Below, one piece after another: positions 11,270 to 21,700 of a stretch of 64,000 nucleotides of DNA (within the stretch, counting starts at the first letter, position 1; every line of letters starts with the position of its first letter). The stretch covers positions 2,574,073 to 2,638,072 of the forward strand of contig JANPYM010000006.1 of NCBI GenBank assembly GCA_025890175.1, read 5' to 3'. The DNA comes from Ciborinia camelliae (taxonomy: Eukaryota > Ascomycota > Leotiomycetes > Helotiales > Sclerotiniaceae). The notes beneath the pieces were generated by a model. It ran no database searches. It was not told the DNA's origin and saw nothing but the letters and a program-made list of their open reading frames with translations. The position numbers were made by a program, and so were the translations under genes.

Positions 11270-11345
11270 GAGACGGAATAGGCACAAGACACTTAGCCCT
11301 TCCATCCAAATCAAAAGCAGAAATACATTGATAATCTCCACCTCC
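11270..11345 (-). repeat. Diverged duplicate of the last module of the 10-Cys protein
   Basis: Immediately downstream of the stop codon, a second copy of the terminal module is readable in the +1 frame. It reads GGGDYQCISAFDLDGRAKCL, against GGEYQCISALDFDGRVKCIV in the gene. The two copies are adjacent, about 70-75 bp each, and differ mostly at silent or conservative positions. Confidence 0.8.
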
Positions 11346-11346
11346 A

Positions 11347-11773
11347 TTACACAATGCACTTAACCCTTCCATCGAAATCGAGAGCAGAAATACATTGATA
11401 TTCTCCACCTGCTTTGCAGGGAGTACCTCCTGCTCTACCATCATTACGAGAAGCGTTGGAACATAGGGCGTGACAATCGACAGTTTGGCCAATTGATGTC
11501 TGTGAGGGGATTTAGAGTTAGGGGTTTGTTTTGCTCTTGCTTTTGCTGGGGAGATATGATATGATATGATACGATGGAGATGGGATGAGGGGGATGAGGG
11601 GGATGAGGGGATTGAGATAGATGGAGATACAAATGAGAATAACGAACCCTAGTCTGTGTTATCACACAACAATCGCCCCGACCACCTCGAAATTTGCATT
11701 GACAATAGTTGCAAGCTTCAATACCGACCGCGCTAGCGATAAGGAATAAAGCAATGGAGGAGAATTTAACCAT
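11347..11773 (-). CDS. Secreted 92-aa cysteine-rich protein (10 Cys)
   Basis: Two exons: 11773..11648 and 11499..11347, separated by a 148-bp intron (11500-11647) with donor GTTCGT, branch CTCTAACTC and acceptor CACAG. The product has an N-terminal signal peptide (MVKFSSIALFLIASAVGIEA). The mature chain of about 72 residues carries cysteines at 21, 24, 26, 35, 36, 51, 55, 70, 78 and 90, presumably forming five disulfides. Small secreted cysteine-rich proteins of this size are typical of fungal effectors and antimicrobial-type peptides. No known family is recognised, so the role is open. The gene stands alone in repeat-rich DNA, with a TATA box about 80 bp upstream. Just after the stop, a diverged copy of the last 23 codons follows in another frame. 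Confidence 0.8.
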
Positions 11774-11852
11774 TTTGATGGATGATTTAAGAAGAGTCGT
11801 GTTAGTGTAATTGATGGTTTTGATGAAGTTGTATTGATACAAAAGTCGATGA

Positions 11853-11861
11853 TTTATATAA
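11853..11861 (-). promoter_or_regulatory. TATA box of the secreted-protein gene
   Basis: On the minus strand TATATAAAT lies about 80 bp upstream of the ATG at 11773, a usual distance for a fungal TATA element with a short leader. Confidence 0.45.
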
Positions 11862-12301
11862 AAAAAATATTGATATCTATCTGTTCTTTTCTATCTTAAG
11901 ATTTCTAGATAGATAAGTAGATAGATGGATATATACCGATATACTTTTCATACTCATGATTTTTAATTAATTAATTAAATAGAAAGCTTAAGCCCCATTG
12001 ATTCCTATTTAGTTCTAGAAGATAATGAATACAGACAAGCCCGTCTATAAGGATCCCCCCTGTAAGGATAACCCCTCGATTGAGATAAATTTTTGGGTCC
12101 CATTGGATTTTACGTATATAAAAGACCTATATCCTTCTATTCCGCCTATAATGAAATTTTTTTTCAGAATTTTGAATCTCAAACCCTATTATATCCTTAA
12201 TCGACTAATCATATATCATTATATCGAGCCGTATATAAGTAATATTTGAGATTTGTTTTTGAAGTAAAAGACATTTATGAAAATTATACCCAATTCATAC
12301 T
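11862..12301. other. Intergenic, no gene seen
   Basis: AT-rich DNA with short runs of GATA and TTAA. The open stretch at 12025-12249 has no coding character. Confidence 0.4.
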
Positions 12302-12500
12302 TGTTGGTATCAACCTGGTGATGGTTCAAAGTATAAAGTACTTTATGCTTTATGTGTATATATAATGATTTTTGATTCCTATAAACTATGCCAAGGTGGA
12401 TCTCTTATATCGAGGATGTTGCAGTACTACTAGTCCGTACGCTAGTCCAACCCGTATGGCTCTTAAGGTCCCTATGTACGATCACATGATTGTGCCGACA
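12302..12500 (-). mobile_element. Solo LTR (family A), 199 bp, TSD ATACT/ATGCT
   Basis: It starts TGTTGGTATCAACCTGG and ends TTGTGCCGACA. The flanks are ATACT (12297-12301) and ATGCT (12501-12505), one transition apart. In minus orientation it aligns end to end with the elements at 27237 and 42738: shared start motif CAATCATGTGATCGTAC, a TATATAAGAGATCC-type TATA region, and the ending CAGGTTGATACCAACA. These are typical copia-style LTR ends. Confidence 0.75.
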
Positions 12501-12605
12501 ATGCTTGATCGAAATCAATCGAAATTCATATGATCTGTTTGGATTAGAATTAGGCCATAATTGCTCAAAATACTAGCCGTTCAGAATTAGCAGGAAACCT
12601 ATAAG

Positions 12606-12747
12606 TGTCACGATTTTGGGGAACGTGACCGCGCAGCGGGCATATAAGCCTCTTGTAGCTTCCGTACTTTCAATACAACAACCATATTATTTACCATACG
12701 GTGGATCAACTGATACATACCACCGAGGTGATACCTAGGTACCAACA
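12606..12747 (+). mobile_element. LTR-like fragment (family B), TSD not found
   Basis: It starts TGTCACGATTTTGGGG and ends ACCACCGAGGTGATACC...CCAACA. Start and end resemble the intact element at 48608 (TGTCGCGATACC...ACCACCGAGGTGATTCCAACA), and there is a TATAAGCC motif in the middle. I could not find matching 5-bp flanks, so it may be truncated or its edges may be shifted. Confidence 0.55.
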
Positions 12748-15223
12748 TGTATATCTGAAGTTTGAAGTTATATGATGTATATAGACTAATCTTGGGATAA
12801 TTAGGTAGGTGTATATCGTTTTAATCTCATTCAATTAGTTGTTTCGGTTCTCTTGGCTGGCTCTTTTATACATACTGTATCTACCTAGAATATAATATGC
12901 GATTTCGATTCGAACCTTGAGATTTTTTTGTTATTTTTGTGTATCGAGCTAGTGTATATAGAACTATTTTATATCAATAGATTTTAAATATTATATTATG
13001 TATTTGATATGAATATACTGTTACCATAGAATTATATTAGATTTAGATTACATTTAGATTTCATTCGTAACTTCTATGTTTTGGTTAATAAATTTTCCAA
13101 TTTTCCTATGACACATCCCCCAGTGAAAATACAAAAATACTACATACTATAATAGTATTCCAGCGATTAGATGAGTTTTCTCTCTAATCACTTCTCTGAA
13201 AATTTATGCTAGCGTAGTATATACTTATCATGCCACAGTATCATAGTAAGTTAGTTCATGGCTTTTTGGTTCTATACCCGAGAATGCTTGCTTAACTACT
13301 CGATTATATTGTAATGGTGATATTAAGCGAGTAGTTTTATTCTTGAGGGTGGAGAGGAGGGAAGTTATTTATGGTTGGGCCAGTGTAATCTTTAAAACTC
13401 TAGTTTAATCTTCAATGTATATTTGGGTTTTGGCTTTTTGGGAATTTTTCCTTACGCTTCTCATCGTAGATTTAGAATTCTATGACTGACCAGTAAGTTA
13501 TAACTAATTCCAGCTCTTGAACTTTTATCCACCATACAATCTTATTTCTATTCTTGTTTGTATTCTGATTGCATGCTTGAATATGAAATGCGTAGCTGGC
13601 ACAATGGAATTAAATGGGATCCTGTCATATAGTCAGCAGAATGGTATAATATGCTAACCGTGATTATGACGAGTAATAAATAGGTACGTACTTTCTTTTA
13701 TAGCTAGGTAAGATTACTATACAGTATATCTAATAAATGTAGAACCGTGAAATGAGATAGCATAGCTAATCCTAACAGAAATGAGTTCTGACCTCTAAGT
13801 ACAGTAGGTAGATCCGAATCCATCGTACAATAAAATGTAGTATATAAAACGGTGAGAACGAAGCCTTCATCTCGTTATTATTCTTAGTCTTTCGCTTTTA
13901 CGCTCGATGTAATATACATGATGCGATGGAGCATCTTCATTTTACATACATCTCATATAATTTCAAGTTTGATTGCCCAAAGGCTTCTATCGCTAGACTC
14001 TAATAATTGTATCACTCCAACTATATGCATAAGGATTTACCAAGACGCGGAGATCTGCGAAAATGAAGAGGTTAAATGAGCTGAGTGACTTACCTTTTCC
14101 ACGTATATGATACCCAGATCTAAAAAAGATGGGATATTAGTGTGGTGTATATTGCATGTTATCATTCTTCATGTTCGGGGGTTGTTTGAGTAGACAGTCT
14201 AAAATATGGACTTCAGCACTGAGGATGAGAGTTGGGATAAGACAGAGATAAACGAATGAATGAATGAGATAATTATCTCAGAGTCATCATGAACATCTCA
14301 GATACACCCAACCCAACAAGATAGAAATAAGAAATCGCAGATTCATTACAAATCCGCATTGTTTCAAGGATCCAGAACTATCTACCTATAGATCGCGAGT
14401 ATACAAATTTCAATGCACATTTACAATACTCCCCTACCCCTTTAGTAAGCCTCCCTCCACACAATTTGAAGGTCTCGTAACCATCTATTCTATGTAAACA
14501 TCCAGCACTATACCATCTCATCTCATCTCATCTCATTTCATCCCATAATTAACCTTATCACCCCCCTTAACATGGTACGAAATATATTATTTCCGCTGCA
14601 TGCATCTCTACGATAATATTTGGAATACATTAAAAAAATGGCACGGAAATGTAAATCTAACTTTATCTTCCTATGGCCTATGGCCTATGGCCTACTACCT
14701 CCAATTTTTACTAAAATAATTAATACTGCGTATGTATATCGATGTTTTCGAGACACCAGATAATGATGAAGGAATGTTGAATTTTGAGATGATGGAGATT
14801 GAAAGACCTTTGGATGAATACTTGTGTGAGAATGTTAGACTTTACTGTAAAATAGAGATTTGAATTTTATCATCCTATGTTTCTTCTAAAATCTGTTTTG
14901 TTGCATGTCTACAACTTTTCTTGTATACTTCAAAAGAATGCTTTTGAATCTAACCACAAGACTATTGCCCTCTTTGCCCCTGTTCGATTTTTCGCCGGGA
15001 TAATGGAGATTATATTATATCTTAAATGATTTTAAAGACAGACGAGTACTTTAAAATGTTGATATAAAACCTTGAGATCAGGTCCTAGCTGTATTATGAC
15101 TTACAATGTAGTGTTGTGATGTTGGTATATCGGTTATGCTTTCGTATTGTACAAATGTCATCATATCTATTTCTCCTATTCCCCTTATAGCGAAGCGATT
15201 TCTCGGTTATTTCATCCCTAATA
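12748..15223. other. AT-rich intergenic DNA, 2.5 kb
   Basis: No gene seen. A TATATAAAA box at about 13850 and an isolated minus-strand donor (GTAAGT near 14094) hint at an unannotated non-coding transcript. A short TCTCA repeat lies near 14517-14545. The last part is the 3' flank of the gene ending at 15224. Confidence 0.4.
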
Positions 15224-16274
15224 TCACACAGATGCAAAACTCCCCCCCTCTTGAGTCTTAACTTTTATAATCTTCTCCAAGGCCCTCCCTCCATCTTGCG
15301 CCCACCCGGCTTCCCCATCTAACTTCAACACTCTACCCATTCCCCTCTCTGTAACCCTCACTGCTATAAATCCATCTCTAGTCCAACACCTTCCAAATGA
15401 CCTAACTAACTCAAACAAGCCCATTGAAAACTTTCTCGTGCCTCTTCCAATAATATGCGTCCTATCATATTCCGCCAGCTCCTTCTTCTTTTCTTCAAGT
15501 ATTTTCTTTAACTGTCTTTCCTGGGCAGGAGTCCTGGAATGATAGAGATTGCTTGTAAGATGGAGTGAAGAGGGCGCTAGAGTTAGGATTCGTGGAGGCA
15601 TGAATGGGATAGGAGCGATCTTTCTGAGAGTAACTTCTACATAAAGGGGAGAAGCGACTTTTGGGGGGTGAGCGCATAGCTTGGCGGGGACAGCGACTAT
15701 GGATTTTATGAGGCCCGAGGGAGAGAGGAGGACATAGCCGCCGCAAATAGAGAGAAAAAAAGATGTGACCGCAAAAGCGATAGGAACCAATGCGTGAACA
15801 TCGCTAGGGATATGAACGTAGTTGTTCCAGACTGGGAGGGAGGGGAAAAGAGGGGTTAGTAAGAAGATTTTAAGGAGGAGAGGCGGGGACAATGGATTAT
15901 GGAAACTAACAATTGGTGCCGGCAAATCCAAGAAGAAAGAATGCAGCTGAGTAAGAGGTTACTATGAATCCGGTATGTGAGGGCGCTTGGTAGAGAATGG
16001 TGGTGTGGGTTTTTGTGGCTAAGATATCGGCATAACTGTGATAGTTTAAGAGTTTTGGAGACCGTGGCGGTTCTGCGGCGACTAGTTTGGGAGGTTGAAC
16101 TTGAGTTGCAACCTTTGGCATAATCTTGGGTTGAGGTTTTGATTTTGCCTTTGGTGTTGGCATTGCCATTGGCTTTCTAGCCGTGGAGCGACATAGGGAT
16201 GTTGAGGTGAAGAATCGAAGGTTTGGACATGATTTTGGAGCTGTGAAGATGGAGGAGATTCGTGAGGAATTCAT
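15224..16274 (-). CDS. Mitochondrial two-pass membrane protein, unknown
   Basis: Two exons: 16274..15911 and 15831..15224. The 79-bp intron (15832-15910) starts GTTAGT, has a CTAAC branch and ends CCCAG; the join gives GFAGTNFWNNYVHIPS in frame. The 323-aa protein begins with a basic, Ser/Arg-rich, acid-free stretch (MNSSRISSIFTAPKSCPNLR) typical of a mitochondrial presequence. A Pro/Lys-rich linker follows. Two hydrophobic segments lie at about 102-119 and 135-157, then a soluble C-terminal half with a charged helix near 200-220. This layout suits a mitochondrial inner-membrane assembly or maintenance factor, but no family is recognised. An upstream in-frame ATG exists at 16322, and a 5' intron (about 16323-16395, TTTCCAG acceptor) may extend the gene to an ATG near 16416. 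It is divergent from PDX1. Confidence 0.8.
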
Positions 16275-16322
16275 CAAGGTTGCGGAGTGTAATTTAATAC
16301 ACCCCCTTGAAAATGCAGACAT

Positions 16323-16651
16323 CTGGAAAGGAAGGTATTGTATCAGCAATTGACACTTCCTTCAAATACAATACAAAAGTTGAAATAAAACATACCATAC
16401 CTTGAGAACGAATTTCATCAAATGCAATCGGCACCCCAAGCACCCCAAGCACCCAAAGCTTGAAGTTCGGGACGGAAAAATTCAATGATCGGAGGTTCGG
16501 CGAAATAATTATCCCTGTCAATTGGCATAGCTAGCGTGGTACTCTCCCGAAATATCCCATTTGTTGATCCCTCAACATCTCGATAATATCTTCAACCTCA
16601 CCTACCTCTCTATAAAACTCTCAATTGAGTTTCATATCTGCGAAAGTCAGT
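16323..16651. promoter_or_regulatory. Shared divergent promoter of two mitochondrial genes
   Basis: About 330 bp separate the two divergent start regions. It contains an ATTGG (inverted CCAAT) at 16521-16525. CCAAT boxes bound by the HAP complex are known from respiratory genes, so co-regulation is plausible but not shown. Confidence 0.35.
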
Positions 16652-18013
16652 ATGGCAACTTTTGCGACAGCTTGTCGTGTATCTGCTAGACTCACTGCTA
16701 GAGGATTGCGACAAGATGCCCCCGCCAGAGGTCAGTATTTCCCTCCGAGAAATTTTGGGTTGAGGATGGGAGATTAATATTTGATGAGAGTAGGACTCAG
16801 GACTTCTGCGGCATGTCTAGCTGCCCAGAACTTTACAATGCCGGCTCTTTCTCCTACGATGACCGAGGGAAATATCGCAAAGTGGAATGTTAAGGAAGGA
16901 GACTCATTTGCAGCTGGTGATGTCTTACTCGAGATCGAAACGGATAAGGCTTCAATGGATGTGGAAGCTCAAGATGATGGTATTGTGGCAAAGATTATAA
17001 TGGGAGATGGCAGCAAGGGAATCAAAGTTGGCAAAAGGATTGGAGTTCTCGCTGAAGCCGGAGATGATTTGAGCTCATTGGAAATACCTGCTGAAGAGAG
17101 CTCTGCCCCTCCAACACCAAAAGAAGAGGCTTCGAAGCCAGAACCCGCAAAGTCCTCGGCATCGCAAGCTGAAGCTCCCTCCACCTCGAAGCCTTCCGTA
17201 GAGACTTCTGCTCCTGCGAAGAAGTCATCTGGAAAGGCAAAGAAACAAACATATCCTCTACTTCCTTCAGTCCAACATTTGATTCACGAACGTGGATTGA
17301 ATGCTTCCGATATTGATAAGATGATACCTAGTGGACCAAACAATCGATTATTGAAAGGAGATGTTCTCGCATATTTGGGCTCTATATCTTCCTCATACCC
17401 TGCCGAACTTTCGCAAAAAATTGCAAAACTCTCCCACCTCGACCTCAGCAATATCAAAATTGCTCCTCCTAAAGCATCTAAACCCGCCAAGAAGGATGCA
17501 CCAGAACCAAAACCCATCACATTCCACCCTGTCGCCCATAGAATCTCCATGAAAGCAGCCGTCGAAGTTCAACAGAGGATACAGTCTACACTTGGTGTAT
17601 TCATCCCACTCTCAACGTTCATTGAGCGTGCTGCAGATATCGCGAATGATGACCTTCCCCGGCCAAAGAATTACAAACCGTCATCCGATGAACTCTTTGA
17701 CTCTGTACTCGGACTTGACAAGATCACTCCAGTGAATGGTGTTAGAGGGAACTTTCTACCACAAAGCCGCGCCGCATTGAGCCAAAAGGCTGAGGCTTAT
17801 TTGTCGAAGCAGAATAATAATATCGACATCTATGATCTCTTAGCAGGCGTAACGAGAACGGCACCAGTCAGGCGCTCGGTACCAAAACCGGAGCCAGTTA
17901 CAGAAGATACCTTTTCCGTGAACGTTCCGGAAACCGACCTGGAAGCTGCGTCAATTTTCATGCAGAGATTCAAGCTCATTTTGGAGAAGGAGCCTGGGAG
18001 ATTGATTCTGTAA
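16652..18013 (+). CDS. PDX1: Pyruvate dehydrogenase complex component X (E3-binding protein)
   Basis: Two exons, 16652..16730 and 16794..18013; the 63-bp intron starts GTCAGT and ends GAGTAG, and the frame is kept (RGLRTSAACL). The protein is 432 aa. The first 35 residues form a mitochondrial presequence. A lipoyl domain follows at about 39-118 (FTMPALSPTMTEGNIAKW, with the lipoylated lysine in ETDKASM near residue 78). Next come a Pro/Ala/Ser linker, a peripheral subunit-binding domain at about 182-222 (LLPSVQHLIHERGLNASDID) and a reduced acyltransferase-like domain. The C-terminal domain lacks the HxxxD catalytic motif of E2, which identifies component X. This protein anchors dihydrolipoamide dehydrogenase (E3) to the E2 core. 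Yeast PDX1 has similar size and order. Confidence 0.9.
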
Positions 18014-18740
18014 GAATTGTGCGTGTTTACTATACCTAGCTAGATGACCAATAGATTCATGATTCCATGGAGAATCTTTTCGTTTGCCAATTTTTTCCCG
18101 TTTGTGTGTATGCGGAGGTGTCGGAAATGCCCGTATGTTTGAAACATTTCAATGCACGCAACTTTCGGCAAAGTACCTTTCCATCGATACGATATGTGCA
18201 TGATGAGGAAGTATTGCCATCAATACATGGCATGAAGGTGAAGTATTGAAAGATAACTTTCCATTGGTGCATGGTGTGGAAGTCTTGCAATCAATACATG
18301 GTATGCAGTATCGGCCCGTTGAATGGTGTGTATCAAACTCTGTGATGTCCCAGTGAGGCGGTAAATTGATGTTATTTTCAAACGAATTGGTGAAGCAGGT
18401 TGCAGATATAAGCGTTCCCCAAACGATGTGGGCGGTTTTTGGGTCTTTCTAAGTTACTCTGGATGCTGGATGTGGTAGATATATATCTCCCTTGCGATAC
18501 ACCTTTGAGATTTTTTTTCTTCTCCCTCATCCCCACTCACTATTCTTTCGTAGAGTGGTTTCGCTATATATCGCCAATTTTCAACAATTTTTGTCTTCAT
18601 GACCGCTTCGTTGGGTTGTATGTCTAAATTCTTGGGAGTCACTGTCATGTCGACATATTTTTCTCTTCTAATGCTTGGTGGAGCACCACGATCACAGAGT
18701 TCTACGAGAGCTCAATAGTGATCAAATAGAGCCGGCATAA
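18014..18740. repeat. 3' flank of PDX1 with degenerate tandem repeat
   Basis: Between about 18180 and 18320 a motif of about 60 bp (AAGT.TTGC.ATCAATACATGG and relatives) recurs at least twice with substitutions. No gene is seen. Confidence 0.45.
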
Positions 18741-21700
18741 CTCTTGCCTGGAGCTCACAACCATAAACAATATCTTTCTCTTTGTGCACGGATGCGGCGA
18801 AACTGTGATACCTCGCCCAAGGCCGGCTGGAACTCCACCGCTCTTCTACAACCCACGTTTCGTTCCCCTTTTCCCTCGGAAATTACCACATCCCCGGCAA
18901 ACCCCTCTACATCCTTGGTCAACCTCAACCCATCCGGCTCCACGCTACCTCGCGACCTATTGACCTTCCCCACTAATGGTATGTGAGGACATTTCGAGAG
19001 AATATTCCATCCATTACGATTGACACACCTCCGTCCTCCCTCTTCCACGATCCGTCCACCCTCCTTACTGGAAGGACGAATTTTGCACACCAGACCAGAT
19101 GATCACGCTCCTTGGCTTCCCCGACTCATCTTCCCTTGCAAAATATCGAAGTCGAGACTAATAGCTGGCTTTGGGTTGTAGAGGGCAGCCGTAAGTATTG
19201 AATGATTCATGCCTAATTTGTGTTGTGTCTAACATGTATTGGATTAGCATCCTATGCCAAGAAGGGATGGAACAGAAAGCAAGAAGCGGCTGCTACTTCA
19301 CTTCACCTCCACAACATTCGACGTCCCCGACCATGCTCTATTATCCCCATGTGCCCGTACCTGCTCGCCCTAATACGGTGACTTCTTTCCAACTCTTCGA
19401 TGATACTCAATCACATATGCAGGTATCTAACACAGCGCATCCTTCCGATCCAACTTTCTATCATACCATCGGCTTCTGCGAAGCACCATATCAAGGTTTT
19501 AGAATTCCCTTTCGCTGGTCCAGATGCTCCAACTCATGGCCCATACAATGGAAGGAAGCTGCTGAGTAGGGAGATATATCGTTGGCAAAGGGGGACCAGA
19601 AAGAAGGATTCTTCCAGGGCTATTCAATTTGAAAAGCACCTACTATGAAGCAAGGCTTCTTCGTAAATTCTTTCACCACTCTTCTTTGAGCTTGTCGTAC
19701 ACAGCATGGCAGGAAGGGTAGAACTAGACCATGCCATCGAGGGCTGCCAATGGTAGATCTGCCGTCCTTTGAGAAGGCTAAGAGATGCCAACCGCGACGG
19801 GATCCAGGCGACAACCTTCGGCTAAAAGGTAGACTCCACATGAAACCCTTAGGAACAACATGCTAATCGACAATCTTGTTTCAAATATGAGCGGACTACA
19901 TGGCATTGAACTCAAACCCTACCCCAAATTACAGGGTGTATCGTCGCACACTTCTGAGGTATTGAACATTCCGCCACTAGCACATTGGGTCATCAATCCC
20001 ACCCAAGCTGCCTTCGGATGAGCCAATTGAATACTTCCATCCCCCTCCGACTTTGCCGATGCATGCATGTAAAGATTCGAGGTAAGAGTCTTACACTTAT
20101 CCCTCACTCTGTACTCAATAAAGACTGACTTTTTATATTCAGACGAAATTGAAGTTCCCTCCCAAATATGTTTTTCTCCAAGGGCAAGGCATATCCGTCT
20201 CGCCTGCCAAAACCCTACCCACCGAGATGTTATCGATCTCGAACGTATCTTACAATTTCGACTTGGCCTACCACCCGAACGAGTCGGTAACTATTCGACC
20301 AACAGATACCGTGTCGTAGACTTCTCCCATCTCTATAATTGACGGTAAATAAAGATTACCGGTAGAACGGCTTATTACTATGGATAATGAGAAATCATTT
20401 CACCAAGCTCTGCAAGAAGCTGCAATAACCGGCAAACCATTCCAACGTTCTGGCTTTCCGACATCCAAAATCGGGTTCCAATACACAGTATCCAATACGC
20501 GTCGTAAATCAACTGGTAATCGAAACATATACTGGAATTACATCGACCATACACAACAGAAATATTTGGGATGGCGCATCCCGCTTCCCAATGGCATCTT
20601 CATTCATGTTCATGTTTTTGGAGCTAGGACTTCCGAAAATGTTCATGATCACCCGACCTTATCTCCTACCTGATCTTCCACCTATTCACTGCTCTTGATC
20701 TCGATCTGCGGATACGCAATCATCATCTAGATCCCTCCAGAGGTACCACCGGTCTTCGGACAAAACTACCGACGCGAAGAGATGTAGGATGGAGTCTATC
20801 TATCTTATGAATCAAATTGAGTATACGTGTTATCGAAAAAGGTCGTCTAGCTTATGGGAAATCTCTGAGACATCGTCATGAAAATGGTACAACGCGACAA
20901 GATTCCCGAAAACAAGCTGCTCCTGATTTTCCACGGACGAGGAGATCCTGGAACACAAGCATATAAATGCCTGAACAACCATGCTGTTGCCGCTGGGTTT
21001 CCAGATGACATGTTGGTTCTCATGTTGGTGGAATTTTGCTGCCCAATTATATGCTCGTGGTTATGTGGTATACCTACGATTACATGTGGTGGGTATCCTC
21101 CAGCGAGAACCAATTCAACTCGCTTCTACCCAAATACAAGCTTTAAACATCCCATCCGTCGTGGTTGTGGCGGAAAAGGAAGAACATAAGAGAGGCCGGG
21201 ACCATTATCTCAGAGTCCAGCTCAGCCAATTTCTTCCAGGAGCGAGACTTACCCAAAGTCTTCAGGTGATAGGTATCCTTCATCAATTGGGATCCGGATC
21301 TTCAACACAGGCAGATTCGGGCGAAGAACGTATCTTCAGCCATTGGCATAGACTGAAGCACGTCTCGGAAGAAACAAAACAGATCAATGGTATGTCGCTC
21401 AACAATATGACAAAGATCTCTCTTCACCATGCCTCATATAATTGTTCGCAACTCCTACTCCAAGGTCAAATAATAATACGCTTAAATAAGCGAAGACGCA
21501 GGGAATCAATGTACATGGAATTTTATGTTTTGAATATCCCAAAGGTGGCTACGGAAACCGATAAAGATAATGTTGCCTTCTAAGTTCACCGTTATTTCGC
21601 ATCTCTCAAAGCATCCAGTGCAGTACAACAATCACATGGTTATACAACCCCATGAAAACAATCCTCGTATTGCTTTGGACGCTCAGATGTTGGCCGAGCA

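Noticed and set aside
12025..12249. 74-codon plus-strand open frame
   Set aside because: AT-driven composition, no start context, no splice signals, and it lies next to LTR insertions.
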